Assembly: GCA_025403435.1 (NCBI GenBank)
Contig: CM046341.1
Coordinates: forward strand, 958,802-1,022,801
Reading direction: 5' to 3'
DNA from: Artocarpus heterophyllus
Taxonomy: Eukaryota; Streptophyta; Magnoliopsida; Rosales; Moraceae
DNA length: 64,000 nt
Shown here: one piece after another, positions 38,926 to 50,164 of the stretch
How the letters are laid out: the number at the start of each line of letters is the position of its first letter
Numbering within the stretch: position 1 is the stretch's first letter
The notes under the pieces: model-generated
The model's input: only the letters and a program-made list of their open reading frames with translations
The model's database searches: none
Told to the model about the DNA's origin: nothing
Made by a program: the position numbers and the translations under genes

Positions 38926-39881
38926 GCTCTACCCCCTTAAAGAAATTTCGTCCTCGAAATTTCAATTCTAGCAATACTAGTAAAAATTTTGATTCCATTA
39001 TGATTCCAATTCTGAGTCTAAACCGTTAATGTTGTTTTTCTCCAAATTTAAGTTATCGTATCTCCACTTATTTACTTACATGATAAATCTTACTCTAAAT
39101 TCTATTTTCCTCGATGAGAGTATTTCTAACAAGTTCCAACTTATAACACCGTATAATGGTCTAGGAATCTGATCAGGCATACATATTGACCATACTATGA
39201 TTCCAGTCCTTCATTGTCCATGGACTGTGATTTGCAATCACATTTAAGGAGATTGCCAGATAAATTTTATATATTTCATCTTTAGGTTCCTTTTCCTTTC
39301 TGAATAAGGAAAAGTCAAATATAGTTGATTTCATATTTCAACTAATAAACTAAAACATAATCATAAAACATATATCACAAACACTTCTATTCAAAACCAT
39401 ACATTAAACTTATTCATAGAGATATTAAACGGAATCTCAGAGTTGCAGACAAACCCGACATATTTTTCATTAAATAGCTATCCTCATGACACAAACATTC
39501 AATCCAAATAATATACTCATATTTCCTATGGAATATCCCCATAACTGACTTTGGTACTTCCACATAATATTAACAGAATATTACACATTACAAACATGAT
39601 ACGGATACGTTTCGAGAGTACAAGGCACTCCGTATACCAGCTATCCATATCATGCATGCTTAGAGAATACAAAAATATTGATAAACAAAAGATCGGACCT
39701 TAAGTAGGATGCGTTTCGAGAGCATCAAGTACTCCGTATCCAGCCATCCCGGCATTAGGCTCAATGAATCTAAAAGATTGAACAACGTCGTACCATAAGA
39801 AATATAGAATACAAGGTAAACGATTTTTCGTGACACACGAAATACGGACACATATGCCTACATGCCATAGATAAAACCAAA
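38926..39881 (-). other. 3' internal non-coding region of the inner element
   Basis: Between the LOG-like frame and the polypurine tract. No domain is readable. It contains two related lines of about 47 bp, GTTTCGAGAG...ACTCCGTAT, near 39609-39650 and 39712-39755. Confidence 0.5.
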
Positions 39882-40573
39882 AGATTACAGATGGAGATTC
39901 AAATCAATTGGCCGCTCCCGGCTTTCCTTTTCCCATTCAAGCTTGGATGTTGCAGTGTCGGATTCTGGATGTATGATTTGCATTTTATCTATCAATTCCT
40001 CAGCTGTTGAAGCAGTAACAAAGATTTGTCTCTCTGATTCTGCAATGATGTTTTCTTCCACAGCGTAATCTAGAAATCTCAAAAGACCATTATAAAAACC
40101 ATTTACATTCAGTAGTCCCAAGGGTTTGGAATGAAAGCCCAATAATTGCTCACTAGCAACTACGAATATTTTCTCAAGAGTACCTAGACCACCAGGTAAT
40201 GCTATAAAAGCATCAGAATTATTGATTATGGCTTTAAAATTTCAAGGGATGCTCCTGACTCCGTTTCCCTTACCTATGGCTTCCTTATAAAGGTTTCCTT
40301 CAGCTAGAATATGAGGCCAAATTCCTATAACTGTAGCGTCACTAGACCTAGCTGCTAGCGTCATATTTTCCATCATTTTTATACTACCACCCCATAGATT
40401 ATGTTAATCTTCCTACGTGCTAGGACTTGCCCTAAGTGTTTTATAGCTTTTACATAGGCTTTATCTTTTCCAAGACTGGAACTACAAAAGACACAAACAT
40501 TCTTTATTTTCTTGATGGACTGGGAGGTAGACATATTTGGTTTATATAAGTGATTGCTTAATGTCTGCTCCAC
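39882..40573 (-). pseudogene. LOG-like cytokinin riboside 5'-monophosphate phosphoribohydrolase, intronless copy in an LTR element
   Basis: LOG enzymes release active cytokinin bases from their nucleotides. On the - strand the frame starts at 40573. It shows Val-Cys-Val-Phe-Cys-Ser-Ser-Ser-Leu-Gly near 40499-40470 (family: FCGSS) and the start of the Tyr-Gly-Gly-Gly-Ser motif near 40390. In a shifted frame the signature Pro-Gly-Gly-Leu-Gly-Thr-Leu-Glu lies near 40195-40172, and the C-terminal helices end at a stop just before 39882. Compared with the family it has a 1-bp loss in the glycine motif, and a TGA near 40244, where the family has the conserved Arg region before the Pro-Gly-Gly motif. 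So it is broken twice. Plant LOG genes normally have several introns; none is visible here, which suggests capture through RNA. It lies in the same sense as the surrounding retroelement. Confidence 0.85.
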
Positions 40574-41174
40574 TTAGACTTCGAGTTCTACATGAGATTT
40601 TAAGGATAAGGAATACACAAAAAGGGCTAAAGAGACAGACGAGTAAGTAATGAAAAGGTAATCCAAAGATTTAAACAAAATCTTATGCGGATAAGAAAGT
40701 AAGATAAGGTGATTGATAGTTTACAGAAAATCTGATTCACTTTTTGAAAAAGATTAGACTCTAATTGTATAACTTTTGACAATTAAGAACCGTTTGACAG
40801 AAGACCCTCTTGACACAATTGTAGACCTTTTGACAAATATACACCGAGTCTAGAAATTTAATATAAACGACAAATACTGTAGAACTTTTGAAATTTGAGA
40901 CACAAATCTTGAAATATTTGAAAAAGTTTTCAAAATTCAAACATGTTACTGTACCGTGTGTGACGTGTCTGATAAGATAATATATTTTATTATATATATT
41001 TAAGAAAACCATAAATTAAATAAAATACTAACACTTACTGTATCAATCTAATAATCACAATTATTTCGAACACAAAAGCAAATATTCTGAGTAAAAGAAA
41101 AACACAATCTGGTGAACATCAACTGAAACTGTTTTAAATAAGGAAGGACTAAACAACCTTTATAGAGCGATGAC

Positions 41175-41691
41175 TTATTCCCCATTCAGTTTTCTTATGG
41201 CTTGGCAAATAGGATCTAGAAATACCATATTCCTGAGACGTTCTCTTTCTGCATAAAATTTAGGCCAGAGTTTAAAAATAGCTCCTTGAACATATCCACT
41301 GGGGTGACCGTGAAGAGGAGGATGGATGCTATCCAAGTTCTCCTTTGAAAGTCCATCCCTACAAAACCTTATTTTATCCTTTCTATTCGTAGACATATAA
41401 CCAGGTGAAGTATATTTACCGTTACAATTTTGTCTTCCACATTTGTTACAAGTGACCGCGATGGCACGAGCTCTTCTTTTCATTTCACTACGACTGTTAC
41501 CCGTTCCTAGTAAACCAACATCTTGATTGAAGTCACTTGGACAGATCTTCCCCTCTATCAACATTCTCACATCACAAGGGATGCCAAAACGCATAAGAAT
41601 CTACAACCGAGTGATTCTAGCCTTGTATTTCTTTCTGAGAATCTTTTGGGAGAGTGATAGGAAGTACTTTCTTAGGTGTTGATACTTTGGG
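41175..41691 (-). pseudogene. Small basic Cys-rich protein, resembling viral nucleic-acid-binding proteins
   Basis: On the - strand an ATG at 41691 opens a frame that meets one TAG at about 41598 and continues to 41175, about 170 codons in all. A downstream ATG at 41594 gives 139 residues. Visible features are a basic N-terminal helix and a Gly-x-Gly-x-Ser motif before an Arg/Lys-rich block. A Cys-x2-Cys pair follows, with a third Cys five residues later, then a Pro-Gly and Asn-containing stretch and a C-terminal extension with Gly-His-Pro-Ser-Gly. The Gly/Ser-basic-block-zinc-finger arrangement resembles the Cys-rich nucleic-acid-binding proteins encoded at the 3' end of carlavirus-like genomes, several of which counter RNA silencing. 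This is a resemblance judged by eye; it could be an unrelated plant zinc-binding protein. The TAG makes this copy probably non-functional. Confidence 0.45.
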
Positions 41692-43325
41692 TCCATGATG
41701 AGATGAAAGAAGAGTAAATAGAAAGGAAAAATTGAGATAGTAAGTTGCAGAATCCTAGAATTCCTTCTTCTTTTAGAGGGAAAGAAGAATTTCTAGTGAA
41801 AAAGAAGAGGATTTACGATTTAGAGAGAAAATAACAAATTAAGAGAGAGAAAGTGAGCTCAGAGAAATAAGCTCCTATACACAGTAAACATATATGTAAA
41901 CAATAATTAAACCACTGTAGATGACACGTATAGAGACCATGTGGGATAGATAGTGTGAATCAAACTGATTTAGGATTTGAACTAGACCCAATTGTTCTAA
42001 GTTGAAATGGGTCAAGTTGTTTCGGGCCTTAACACATTTAGAACAAGTTAAATAACAAACATAAAATTGAAAACCAATTTATATAGATCTTAAGCCCAAT
42101 TCAAAGCCCACTAAAGATAAAATTAACTATGAACAAGAATTCTAATTTAACAATAATCAGGGATCTTTCTGAATGGTATTTAAATTCATTTCATAACAAC
42201 ATAATCTTCTAGCAACTCAAATAATTTGTTTTAATCAAAACCTTATTGAACAATGCATACACCCATATGTTATTCCTAATACTCAACATCTATCAATGGA
42301 TTCATCATCATTACTATCAAGGGTTTAGAATGTGACTAACCTTGAAATCAATACGATTTACGTCTTCCAACATAGACCATATCAATGAACAAAGACATTT
42401 GATGTTACTACTTAGGAACATCTACAATCCCCACAATTCCACTTATACAATATTTAATTTCCTCATATAACAAAACTTTAGGTAACCAAATGATTTACAT
42501 CTAAACATCTAAAACTTAAACCTTTTATCGTAATTATCCAAAATTATTATAAGTGCCTTAAGTATTATGATTTACTTAAGGAAACTCCTATTGGTCATTT
42601 TTATATTGCATCTATTCATAAAGATTCACTGATACACTTAAATACAATGTACATAACAAAATATTCCAACTTTGAGATTCATGCATTCTTGCCTTTACAC
42701 AGTCTCAACAGACCAAAAGTCTAACGTTTATCTCTCTCAAGATTCAATACTATGAATTCCTAACTTATCTCATATTCCTTAAGTAAATAGAACTTTCAAG
42801 AAAAGTTATTGACACTTATGTGTTCCACCAAATCCACACATAATCATTACTTAAGTTTGAATCAATTACGAAGAATTTGGCATATCTATGCCAAACTTTA
42901 AAATCAATAAATCAAGCCTTATATTTCTTATTGTTTTTTACAAGACAAAAGGCTCTTAAATCCTCGTATCTACATGAATTTCTTATCGTTTTATACGAAT
43001 TAGATATGCTTATAGATCCTAATATTATACGAATCTCTCATAAGTATTCTACTTATAAACCCATTCTATATAATTATCATTCCCTCATAACTATTAATAC
43101 TTTCCTTCTATATAATTATCGTACTCATATAACCGTTAGTATTTTCATTCTAGGGCCTTTTCATGTTACATCCTTCTAGACTGTATAAATCAATGTGAAG
43201 GTTCATTTTGATGATGACAATGAAAATTCAGCTTCAAAACCATCTCAAAAATATTTTATTATTATTATTAAAGTGGTGCTACACTCCCTAGGTTAACCGA
43301 AGCTAGGCTCTAATATCAAAAATTC
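41692..43325 (-). other. 5' internal non-coding leader of the inner element
   Basis: From the primer binding site next to the right LTR to the start of the Cys-rich frame lie about 1.6 kb of AT-rich DNA with no gag or other domain. The part nearest the frame (41700-41880) is purine-rich on the + strand, hence pyrimidine-rich on the sense strand, like an untranslated leader. Confidence 0.5.
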
Positions 43326-45706
43326 TGAAACACCCCTATATGGGGGTTAACAGTTTTTAATGAAATAAAATAAAAATTAAAAATAAAAGTAAAAACCTTA
43401 AAAATAAAATTGCCTGTGGCTTAAATGAAAACTCTCAAATCAAAAATAAAAATATAAACGACAATTAAACCACAGTTTAATGTAGCACCTTAAATTTAAT
43501 AATATAAACTATCTTCATCATTATTTTAACCCTCAACGCATTTTAATACAGTCACAAAAAGTAACAATTGATGCTTACATTATCATGAAGAATATTCTTA
43601 ACAATTGAAGCAGTCCCAATGTAATATAGCTACATTGCTTCCTCAACTATTTTTCTCGTAGCCACCTCACACTTAGTGAGTCATGAAAAGATAAAAATAT
43701 AAGGGAATGAGCAACAATATGCTCACTAGATAAAATCATTACTTACCTTTAGGTTTCTATCATTACCATATTAAAACCTACATAGTTATTTAATACTCAT
43801 CATTATCCATATTATGAGATTTATTATAATCATATTCTGTGGATACCATAGTTAATCATTACCGAGTTTCATACATATACATATATACAAAAATTATAGT
43901 TCATCATTATTCCTAGGTACCCACGTTCAATAGAGTATCACTCAAATCATCGAAACCCAAATGGGCGCGCTTGATCACCCTCTAAACATTTTAAGGGTGT
44001 TCCGGTGTGGGGACATCAAGCCCCGAGTCCTCACCAAGTCGATTCCTATACAGTATGTTCTGAGACTTTCAACCCAAGGAAGCGTCATCACCTTCCCCCT
44101 ATTTTACCTTTTAGGGTATTCATGCCCAAGGACGTAACCGCCGCCCTCTTCACGTCTCACCATTTCTCTATATTCAATCATTATTAATAGAGTCAGTTTT
44201 CCTAACCATGCTTCTCAATTTATAACATGTGTCAATTTATTATGTTCCTCGCCGTACAATACAAGACGAGTCTATGTCATAGTTTCATATGTGATACTCA
44301 TATAATATCAGTTCAACATAGATATATATATACATATATCTTGCGGTAAAACAATCAATTTTAATTCTATAAAAACCTCACAAAAGATGAGTAATAGAAT
44401 CCTTACCTTTCAAGCTTATCAACAATCTTTTAATCCTGGAATCAATTAACGTTAGCTTCATACTCCCTTGATCTTAAGGTGTGCATAAGGACAATTAAAA
44501 CTAAAGCACAACATACAACTAGATTCATAAATAAATCATGTGTAAATCTATCTTACTAGTATGCCATTAAAGCTTTTATGTAAATCTCTTTTGAATACCA
44601 TAGTAAACAATTTTTGTCTTAATACAATATAAAACGTAAACAAGTAATCTATATGTTTTAGTCCCTAATAAGATTCATCAATCACTTAGGATAATATTGG
44701 AAAGGTTGCAAGACATTAAGGAATTAGGTGGTGAGCAAAGATGGGTTCTTGGTTCAGGTTAGCAGCTGATATACCATAATAAACTGGCAGGTTTGCTAGT
44801 TTCCAATCCAAAAATTGAATAATTCATAGAAAATAAAATACAACTCCGATTTAGGTTTATGATAGCTCGTTAGAAAGCTTAGGATGTCTACTTTTTAAAT
44901 ATGCAAACCAATTTATAAAATTCATTTTAATTTAATCCCAAAATTTTAAGAAATAGCCACTGCCTATAGAGGTATTACAAAGTTTAACAATATAAATTTT
45001 TTGTCTAGGGCATATACACTTAGACTTTATACATATGCTCCAAAATAGCGACAAACATATACTTAGGTTTACGAACGTAAATTTGAATAATCCTTGAGTA
45101 TATATATAAAAAAATTTATAAATAAAAGACTAAATTTGTTCATAAGATTCTAACATCGGATTATGGTTAGTTGGAAGCTTGAAATGGCTTCAAAACAGGT
45201 TCCTTGACTTCGGTATGGCTGAAATTCTTGCTCAAATAGAGGTGATGGTGGCTGATTTTTATGGCTGCCATGAAGAAGTTCTCTAAGTATTTTGCTTCAG
45301 CAAAGAAATGAGAAGAAGAGTGTGGGAATTGTGGAAGAAAAAGGAAGGAAAGATGAAGTCTTTGAAGAGAAGTGATAGAAGCAATTATGGAGGAAACATG
45401 TTGAAGCATGTCACAGAGGAAATAAAGAAAATGAGGGTCAATAGTAGTTGAAAAAGATATCCTTATGTCTCATCTGAAGACTTTAACGCACATAATGCCA
45501 ATATGACATTTTTGAGATTTATTAGAAGTTCTAAGGCTTTTCAGTAAACATACTAAATAAATATAGGAGAATTTTAGAAAATTTAAAAATAGATAAAAAT
45601 AAATATTGTAAAATAAATTTTAAATGAAGCAATATTTTTTTTGATTGATACACTTAAAATTAATTTAATTACCTTAATACCCGTTAGGAGAATAACAGAT
45701 GTCACA
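43326..45706 (-). repeat. 5' LTR (right copy) of the inner Gypsy-type element
   Basis: Starts TGAAACACCCC and ends GATGTCACA on the + strand; on the - strand it reads TG...CA. It includes a GC-richer patch around 43960-44170, which probably surrounds the R/U5 junction. Short open frames in it (for example 44005-44187) have matching but unconserved counterparts in the other LTR and are not genes. Confidence 0.9.
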
Positions 45707-47807
45707 ATACCTGTGTGTGTACAATAATATAAGTACCTATAAATATATTGATGTGTATCTGTGAGTATACAGAATAAGTACATGTGTGTATATTATGTTG
45801 TATACCTTTAAGTATATAAAATATATACCTGTGAGTATATAAAGTGTGTATCTATGTGTACTATACAGTACCAGAGTATTTATGTTTTGTGTATAACATG
45901 TGAATATAACTTCATGCATGGTATGATAACTATAATAATTAGACTAGTAAATACATCATCAGAATTAAGAAGAGTGTCGTACCGACTCTTGACTCAAGAG
46001 AAGTTTAAGGTTATAATATGGTCTTGGTGTCACGTAGACCTATGTGCGTAATGGTACAAACACTTAGGCCCTAGTTAAAGATAAGACATGTTAAGGATAA
46101 AGAATGTTCATAAGAAAGCATAACTGGATCATGCATTTTAGTGAATGGGAATGTGGGCTGTGTTGGGACTTACTGGACGTAAGCTCACTTAGTATTTCAT
46201 GCTGTAGGTATTCCTACTAAAAGGTCAGAATAAATTCACTAATGAGTTGGCAGAGGGATATGAGTAGTGTGCAGAACTGGGTATGAATGCCGCCACAGTC
46301 ATGTTTTCGCTGTAATATATTTTAAGTTATTTTAAAACGTGTTGTATAAAGCTGTAACATAGTTAAGTAAGACAAAACCTTTCTCGAAAGTATTTAGCAA
46401 ACAAAATTATAAAAGAAAGTTTGTTTATGTAAATATATATATATATATATATATATGTTTGTATTTTAAAAGTTGCTAAAATCTGTATGTATAAAATATT
46501 TTTTTAAAAATATTCTTAAGTTTTTCGTTTATACGTAAGTAAGAAAAGTGTTATATCACAGCCCGAAAAAGGCGGGTTGTGACATAAAGATGAATGTTAA
46601 TTTTATTTCTATATGAATGATTGACATGAACACTCCAAGAGGTGAGCACATCATGACCGTGGCGACACCATCTTTAATTAAGGTTTAGTAAGCTAATCAA
46701 GTAAGTACATTATCACCTACAACATGATAAAGTTTATGAAAAGTTTGAAATTTATGTTCATGATGGTTTTATAATGATCTCCATGATGATTATACATGAT
46801 GTTTTATTATGAAAGTTTTGATGTATAAAATGTATGCCTGTTTTGATGATGATGTTTTTTCAAAGCATATAAGTATATATATATGTATCACCTAAATAAG
46901 TGTTGCACACCCTATGTTATGTTACGTTTATGTTATGATGTCATGTTTGGTTTGAGATTAGTTACCTCTCTCCTCTCATGACGACGCGTCTGTAATGATG
47001 ATGATGGTGCAACACTTGGGCCTTTAAAAATAAAATGAATGAAGTTTTAATATAGTTAATGTTAACGAAAGATATGGTCTATATGAAATTGTGCCTAATG
47101 CACTATTATAATGATGATGATTATTGTTACGATGTTTCATAAAGATGTTCATAAAATGTTTTATCTTGTGAGAGCTTTTTGCTTACTTAGTTTTACATTA
47201 TGTTGCAGATAAGAGTAAGAAGATTATGGATTAGGTGGAGGGCAAGGACGGGCGCGTGAGCTATGTACGATGGATTGAAAATGGAAGACGCTAAGAAAGA
47301 AGTTTTAAATTTTATGAACTATGTTTTTTTTTACTACTTTGTATGTTTACTTCCTGCACTTTGAAATATTAAGACCTGTTTTTAATTATTTTGACTTTTA
47401 TAGAATATCGGCCTGCCAATCATTATTAATCGGTCTGTTGGTGTTGGTATTGGCCTGCCGATCGTAGAAATTTTAAACCCCGTTTTTGCAGAGCCTTGGA
47501 CGACCTGCCAGTGGTTGAAGTTTGGATTGCTGGATAAGTTCAACCTGTTGATGTTTAGAGTTCGGCCTACCGAACTGTGAACAAAATTATTTAATGATTT
47601 TAAAATTTTATTTGCATTATGACTTCATTAACTTGGTATTGATGAATTGTTTAAATAAATACAAAACGGTTTCAGAATATTGATATTTTAGTTAAAAAAA
47701 TATATTTATGGATCTTAGGATCTGTTGACAAACTATTTTTAAATTAAAATAGTTTATCTAATTAATAGTAACACAAATGAATATAACGGTCTGCAAGGGG
47801 CGCTACA

Positions 47808-50160
47808 TTTAGAGCTCATGATCAAGGCGCCTCTTTTTCACTATCAACAAAGACTATGCAACATATTTGTGGTGTTGATAAGCCGCTACAGCTTGAGGAT
47901 ATAAAAGAAGGGGAGCGAGGTCCAAAAGATTTTGCATCTGCGAGCTATCAACAAGAATTTTGAATTCAAAACCACTAAATCTAATGGTGAGCGCCTTTCG
48001 ATTCAATGTGTTAATGATGGATATCAATGGTATGTGCCGGCTTCAAGGTATTGTAGTAGTGAGGTTTGGGATACTAGGAAATATGTGAAATACCATACTT
48101 GTCAATTGGATGTTGTGCGGGGAGATCACAAACAAGCTACTCGTATCATCATTAGCGGGTGTGTGAAGAGCACATACATGAAGGGTGGTGAAGAACGGAT
48201 AGGCTCCAATGCCATTATGAAGTATATGCGTAGAAATCATGGAGTTACTATTAGCTATTACAAAGCATGGAAGGCAAGAGAACTTGCATTAGATGTGGTT
48301 CAGGGAGATTCATATGCTCAATTACCATCCTTATGCTATGCTTTGATTACCACAAATCCAGGTAAACCTTTCAAAAGTATTTGTTTTTAATTTTATTGTA
48401 AAATGTGTGTGTGTGCGCGCGTGTTGTTGTTGTCTTTTTTTTTTTTTGTAGAAGTTTATCAATGATCAACACTTTTGATGTTCACAAAAGTTTCTTGCAG
48501 TCATAGTTTCTCAGTGATAAACTACAGTTTATCACAGATAAACTGAACCAGCAAGCAATTGGTGATTCTGTTCTAGTTTATCGGTGAATAACTGTAGTTT
48601 TATTATCGATAAACTGAACCAGCAAGCAATGATATACTCAAGAGATTTTAATGATTGAATATGTTTTATAAATTTTTAATTATTTCAGGTACTGTCACTT
48701 CATATGAGAACTAGAAAGATGATAGTTTCAAGTACTTCTTTGTTGCATTCGCTGCTTTGATTGAGGGTTGGCTTCATTGTAGGCCAACAATGTCTGTTGA
48801 TGGCACATTATTAAAGAACAAGTACTTGGGAACTCTCCTTATAGCATCTTATCTAGATGCAAACAATCACATCTTTCCACTGGTGTTTGGCATTGTTGGC
48901 AATGAGACCGATGACTCGTGGGAGTGGTTTCATCACAAATTGAAGGGTGCTATTTTTGACTGTGAAGACTTGGTGATTGTTTCTGACAGAAAAAAGAGCG
49001 TTCCCAAAGTGGTGTCACCTGTCTTTCCTGATGCAGACCACGGATTTTGTGTCCACTATATGCTGGGTAATTTGAAAACAATGTACAAGCACCCTTTGGT
49101 TAAGCTATTTTTCGATTGATGCGCTAGGGCCTACAAGCTATCTGTTTTTGAACAAAAAAATGCGTAATTTGGAGCAAGTGGCACCTGGCATTTGGAATTA
49201 TCTTCAAACTACAGAGTATGAGAATTGGGCACTCAGTCATTTTAGGAAGAGAAGGTACACCATCATGACCACCAATATTTCTGAAAGCATGAATGCCATT
49301 CTAAAGGATGCAAGGGAGCTTCCAATTGTGCCATTGATTGAGTTCATTAGAAATCTACAGCAAAATTGGTTCTCTGAGCGGAGGGTAGAAGCGGAAGTAT
49401 TTTCAAATTTAATTTCTTGGGCAGAGGAACAATTGTTCAACCACATCCAACTTGGATGACACATGGAGGTAAGTTTCTAATCTTTCATTCTCAGTCTCAG
49501 TTTATCAGTGATGTAGTATGATACATTGCTGATAAACTGAAAATAAATTTACAGCTAACTAAATCTTGTTCCATCATTAATCAATAACGTACCGAATGAG
49601 TTTGTGATGTCATTTTATGGGTGCAACCGAATGACAAGAATGAGTTTGCAGTCGTTCATGGGAATTTCAAGTTTGCGGTGTACATGGAACAAAGAAGCTG
49701 TAGTTGCAGGGTGTGAGACTTTGAAGAAATCCCTTGTCCCCACGCTTGTGCAGTGATTAGCAGGCTACATCTTAGTGTGCACACTTTCCTTTCGAATTAT
49801 TATTTCAAGGATGCATATGCTTCTACATACAGTGCAACAATTCATTCCTTGGGTAATTTAAGTGAATGGATTACTCCTGATGATGCTCTCGAAGACTTTT
49901 TGTTGCCACCTGGAGGCAAGGCGTGGGGCAGGAAGACCGAAGCAGCAGCGTATACCATCTGCTGGTGAATTTAAAAGGACAATTAGATGTGGTCGGTGCA
50001 AAGAATATGGACACAACAGGAAAACTTGCAAGGACCCGAACTATTCATCAGCTACATTCCATGCAGATTTGCGTGGAAGTGCTCAAACAATTTCATTTTT
50101 GTACAATACTCAAATATGTGCTGCCCGTTTGGCTATCCTGAAGAGTGTTATGGTTACATA
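47808..50160 (+). pseudogene. MULE (Mutator-like) transposase, main part
   Basis: Continues the transposase interrupted at 32483. The first exon (to 48361) holds the N-terminal DNA-binding domain with Lys-Ser-Asn-Gly-Glu-Arg-Leu and two conserved Cys. After a GT-AG intron (48362-48689) comes the DDE core: Ser-Val-Asp-Gly-Thr near 48793, Val-Ser-Asp-Arg near 48978 and the Cys-x2-His block near 49049. A region with Ile-Ser-Glu-Ser-Met follows near 49280. A SWIM-type zinc finger (Cys-x-Cys ... Cys-Pro-His-x-Cys) lies near 49699-49751 and a CCHC knuckle near 49990-50031. Stops at 48712, 49117 and near 49713 and a shift near 49440 make it dead. No terminal inverted repeat was found. Confidence 0.92.
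48478..48632 (+). repeat. GATAAACTG repeat cluster in the MULE intron
   Basis: The word GATAAACTGAACCAGCAAGCAAT occurs twice, about 75 bp apart. Each copy is preceded by GTTTATC/GATAAAC dyads, so the region can form hairpins. A related line (CAGTTTATCAGTGA...GATAAACTG) appears in the next intron at about 49498-49540. Confidence 0.75.
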
Positions 50161-50164
50161 ACAG

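Larger units (their letters stand above)
36547..45706 (-). mobile_element. Non-autonomous Gypsy-type LTR element carrying LOG-like and virus-like reading frames
   Basis: Two long direct repeats (36547-38925 and 43326-45706, each about 2.38 kb) flank 4.4 kb of internal DNA. The 5-bp flanks are ATACC on both sides (36542-36546 and 45707-45711). Read on the - strand, the 5' LTR (right copy) is followed by GATATTAGAGC, close to the initiator-Met primer binding site. The 3' LTR (left copy) is preceded by a polypurine tract with AAGGGGG, and before it by GGACGAAATTTC, a word found at that place in Tekay/Del elements. No gag, protease, integrase or reverse transcriptase is present. The internal region has instead a Cys-rich basic reading frame (41175-41691) and a LOG-like reading frame (39882-40573), both sense to the element. 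It must have relied on another element's enzymes. Confidence 0.88.
34352..46584 (+). mobile_element. Second solo LTR, nested in the first, split by the Gypsy-type element
   Basis: Begins TGTAATGACTAGG and ends GGCGGGTTGTGACA, flanked on both sides by TAAAG (34347-34351 and 46585-46589). Without the inner element it is about 3.07 kb and has no coding domains, so it is again best read as a solo LTR. It contains a stretch with TTACAACATGAAAGTTGTAG (about 35710), wording common in long plant Gypsy LTRs. It also contains a degenerate 22-23 bp minisatellite of CCTGTGAGTATATA-like units, into which the inner element inserted. Confidence 0.75.
32488..47807 (+). mobile_element. Outer solo LTR of a Gypsy-type element, containing two nested elements
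   Basis: Begins TGTAACACCC and ends GGGGCGCTACA, with identical 5-bp flanks TTTAG (32483-32487 and 47808-47812). Removing the nested insert leaves about 3.08 kb with no gag/pol, primer binding site or second LTR, so a solo LTR from recombination is the simplest reading. It carries a CT-rich leader-like zone with repeated TCTATCGCTCTC (about 33070-33180). Clusters of GGCCTGCCG-type dyads lie near 32713-32815 and 47408-47575. The end region around 47190-47280 resembles LTR ends of Tekay/Del chromoviruses, so it is probably in + orientation. It splits the MULE transposase. Confidence 0.78.

Noticed and set aside
44005..44187. Possible small gene in the right LTR
   Set aside because: It lies within an LTR, and the matching copy in the left LTR does not keep the frame.
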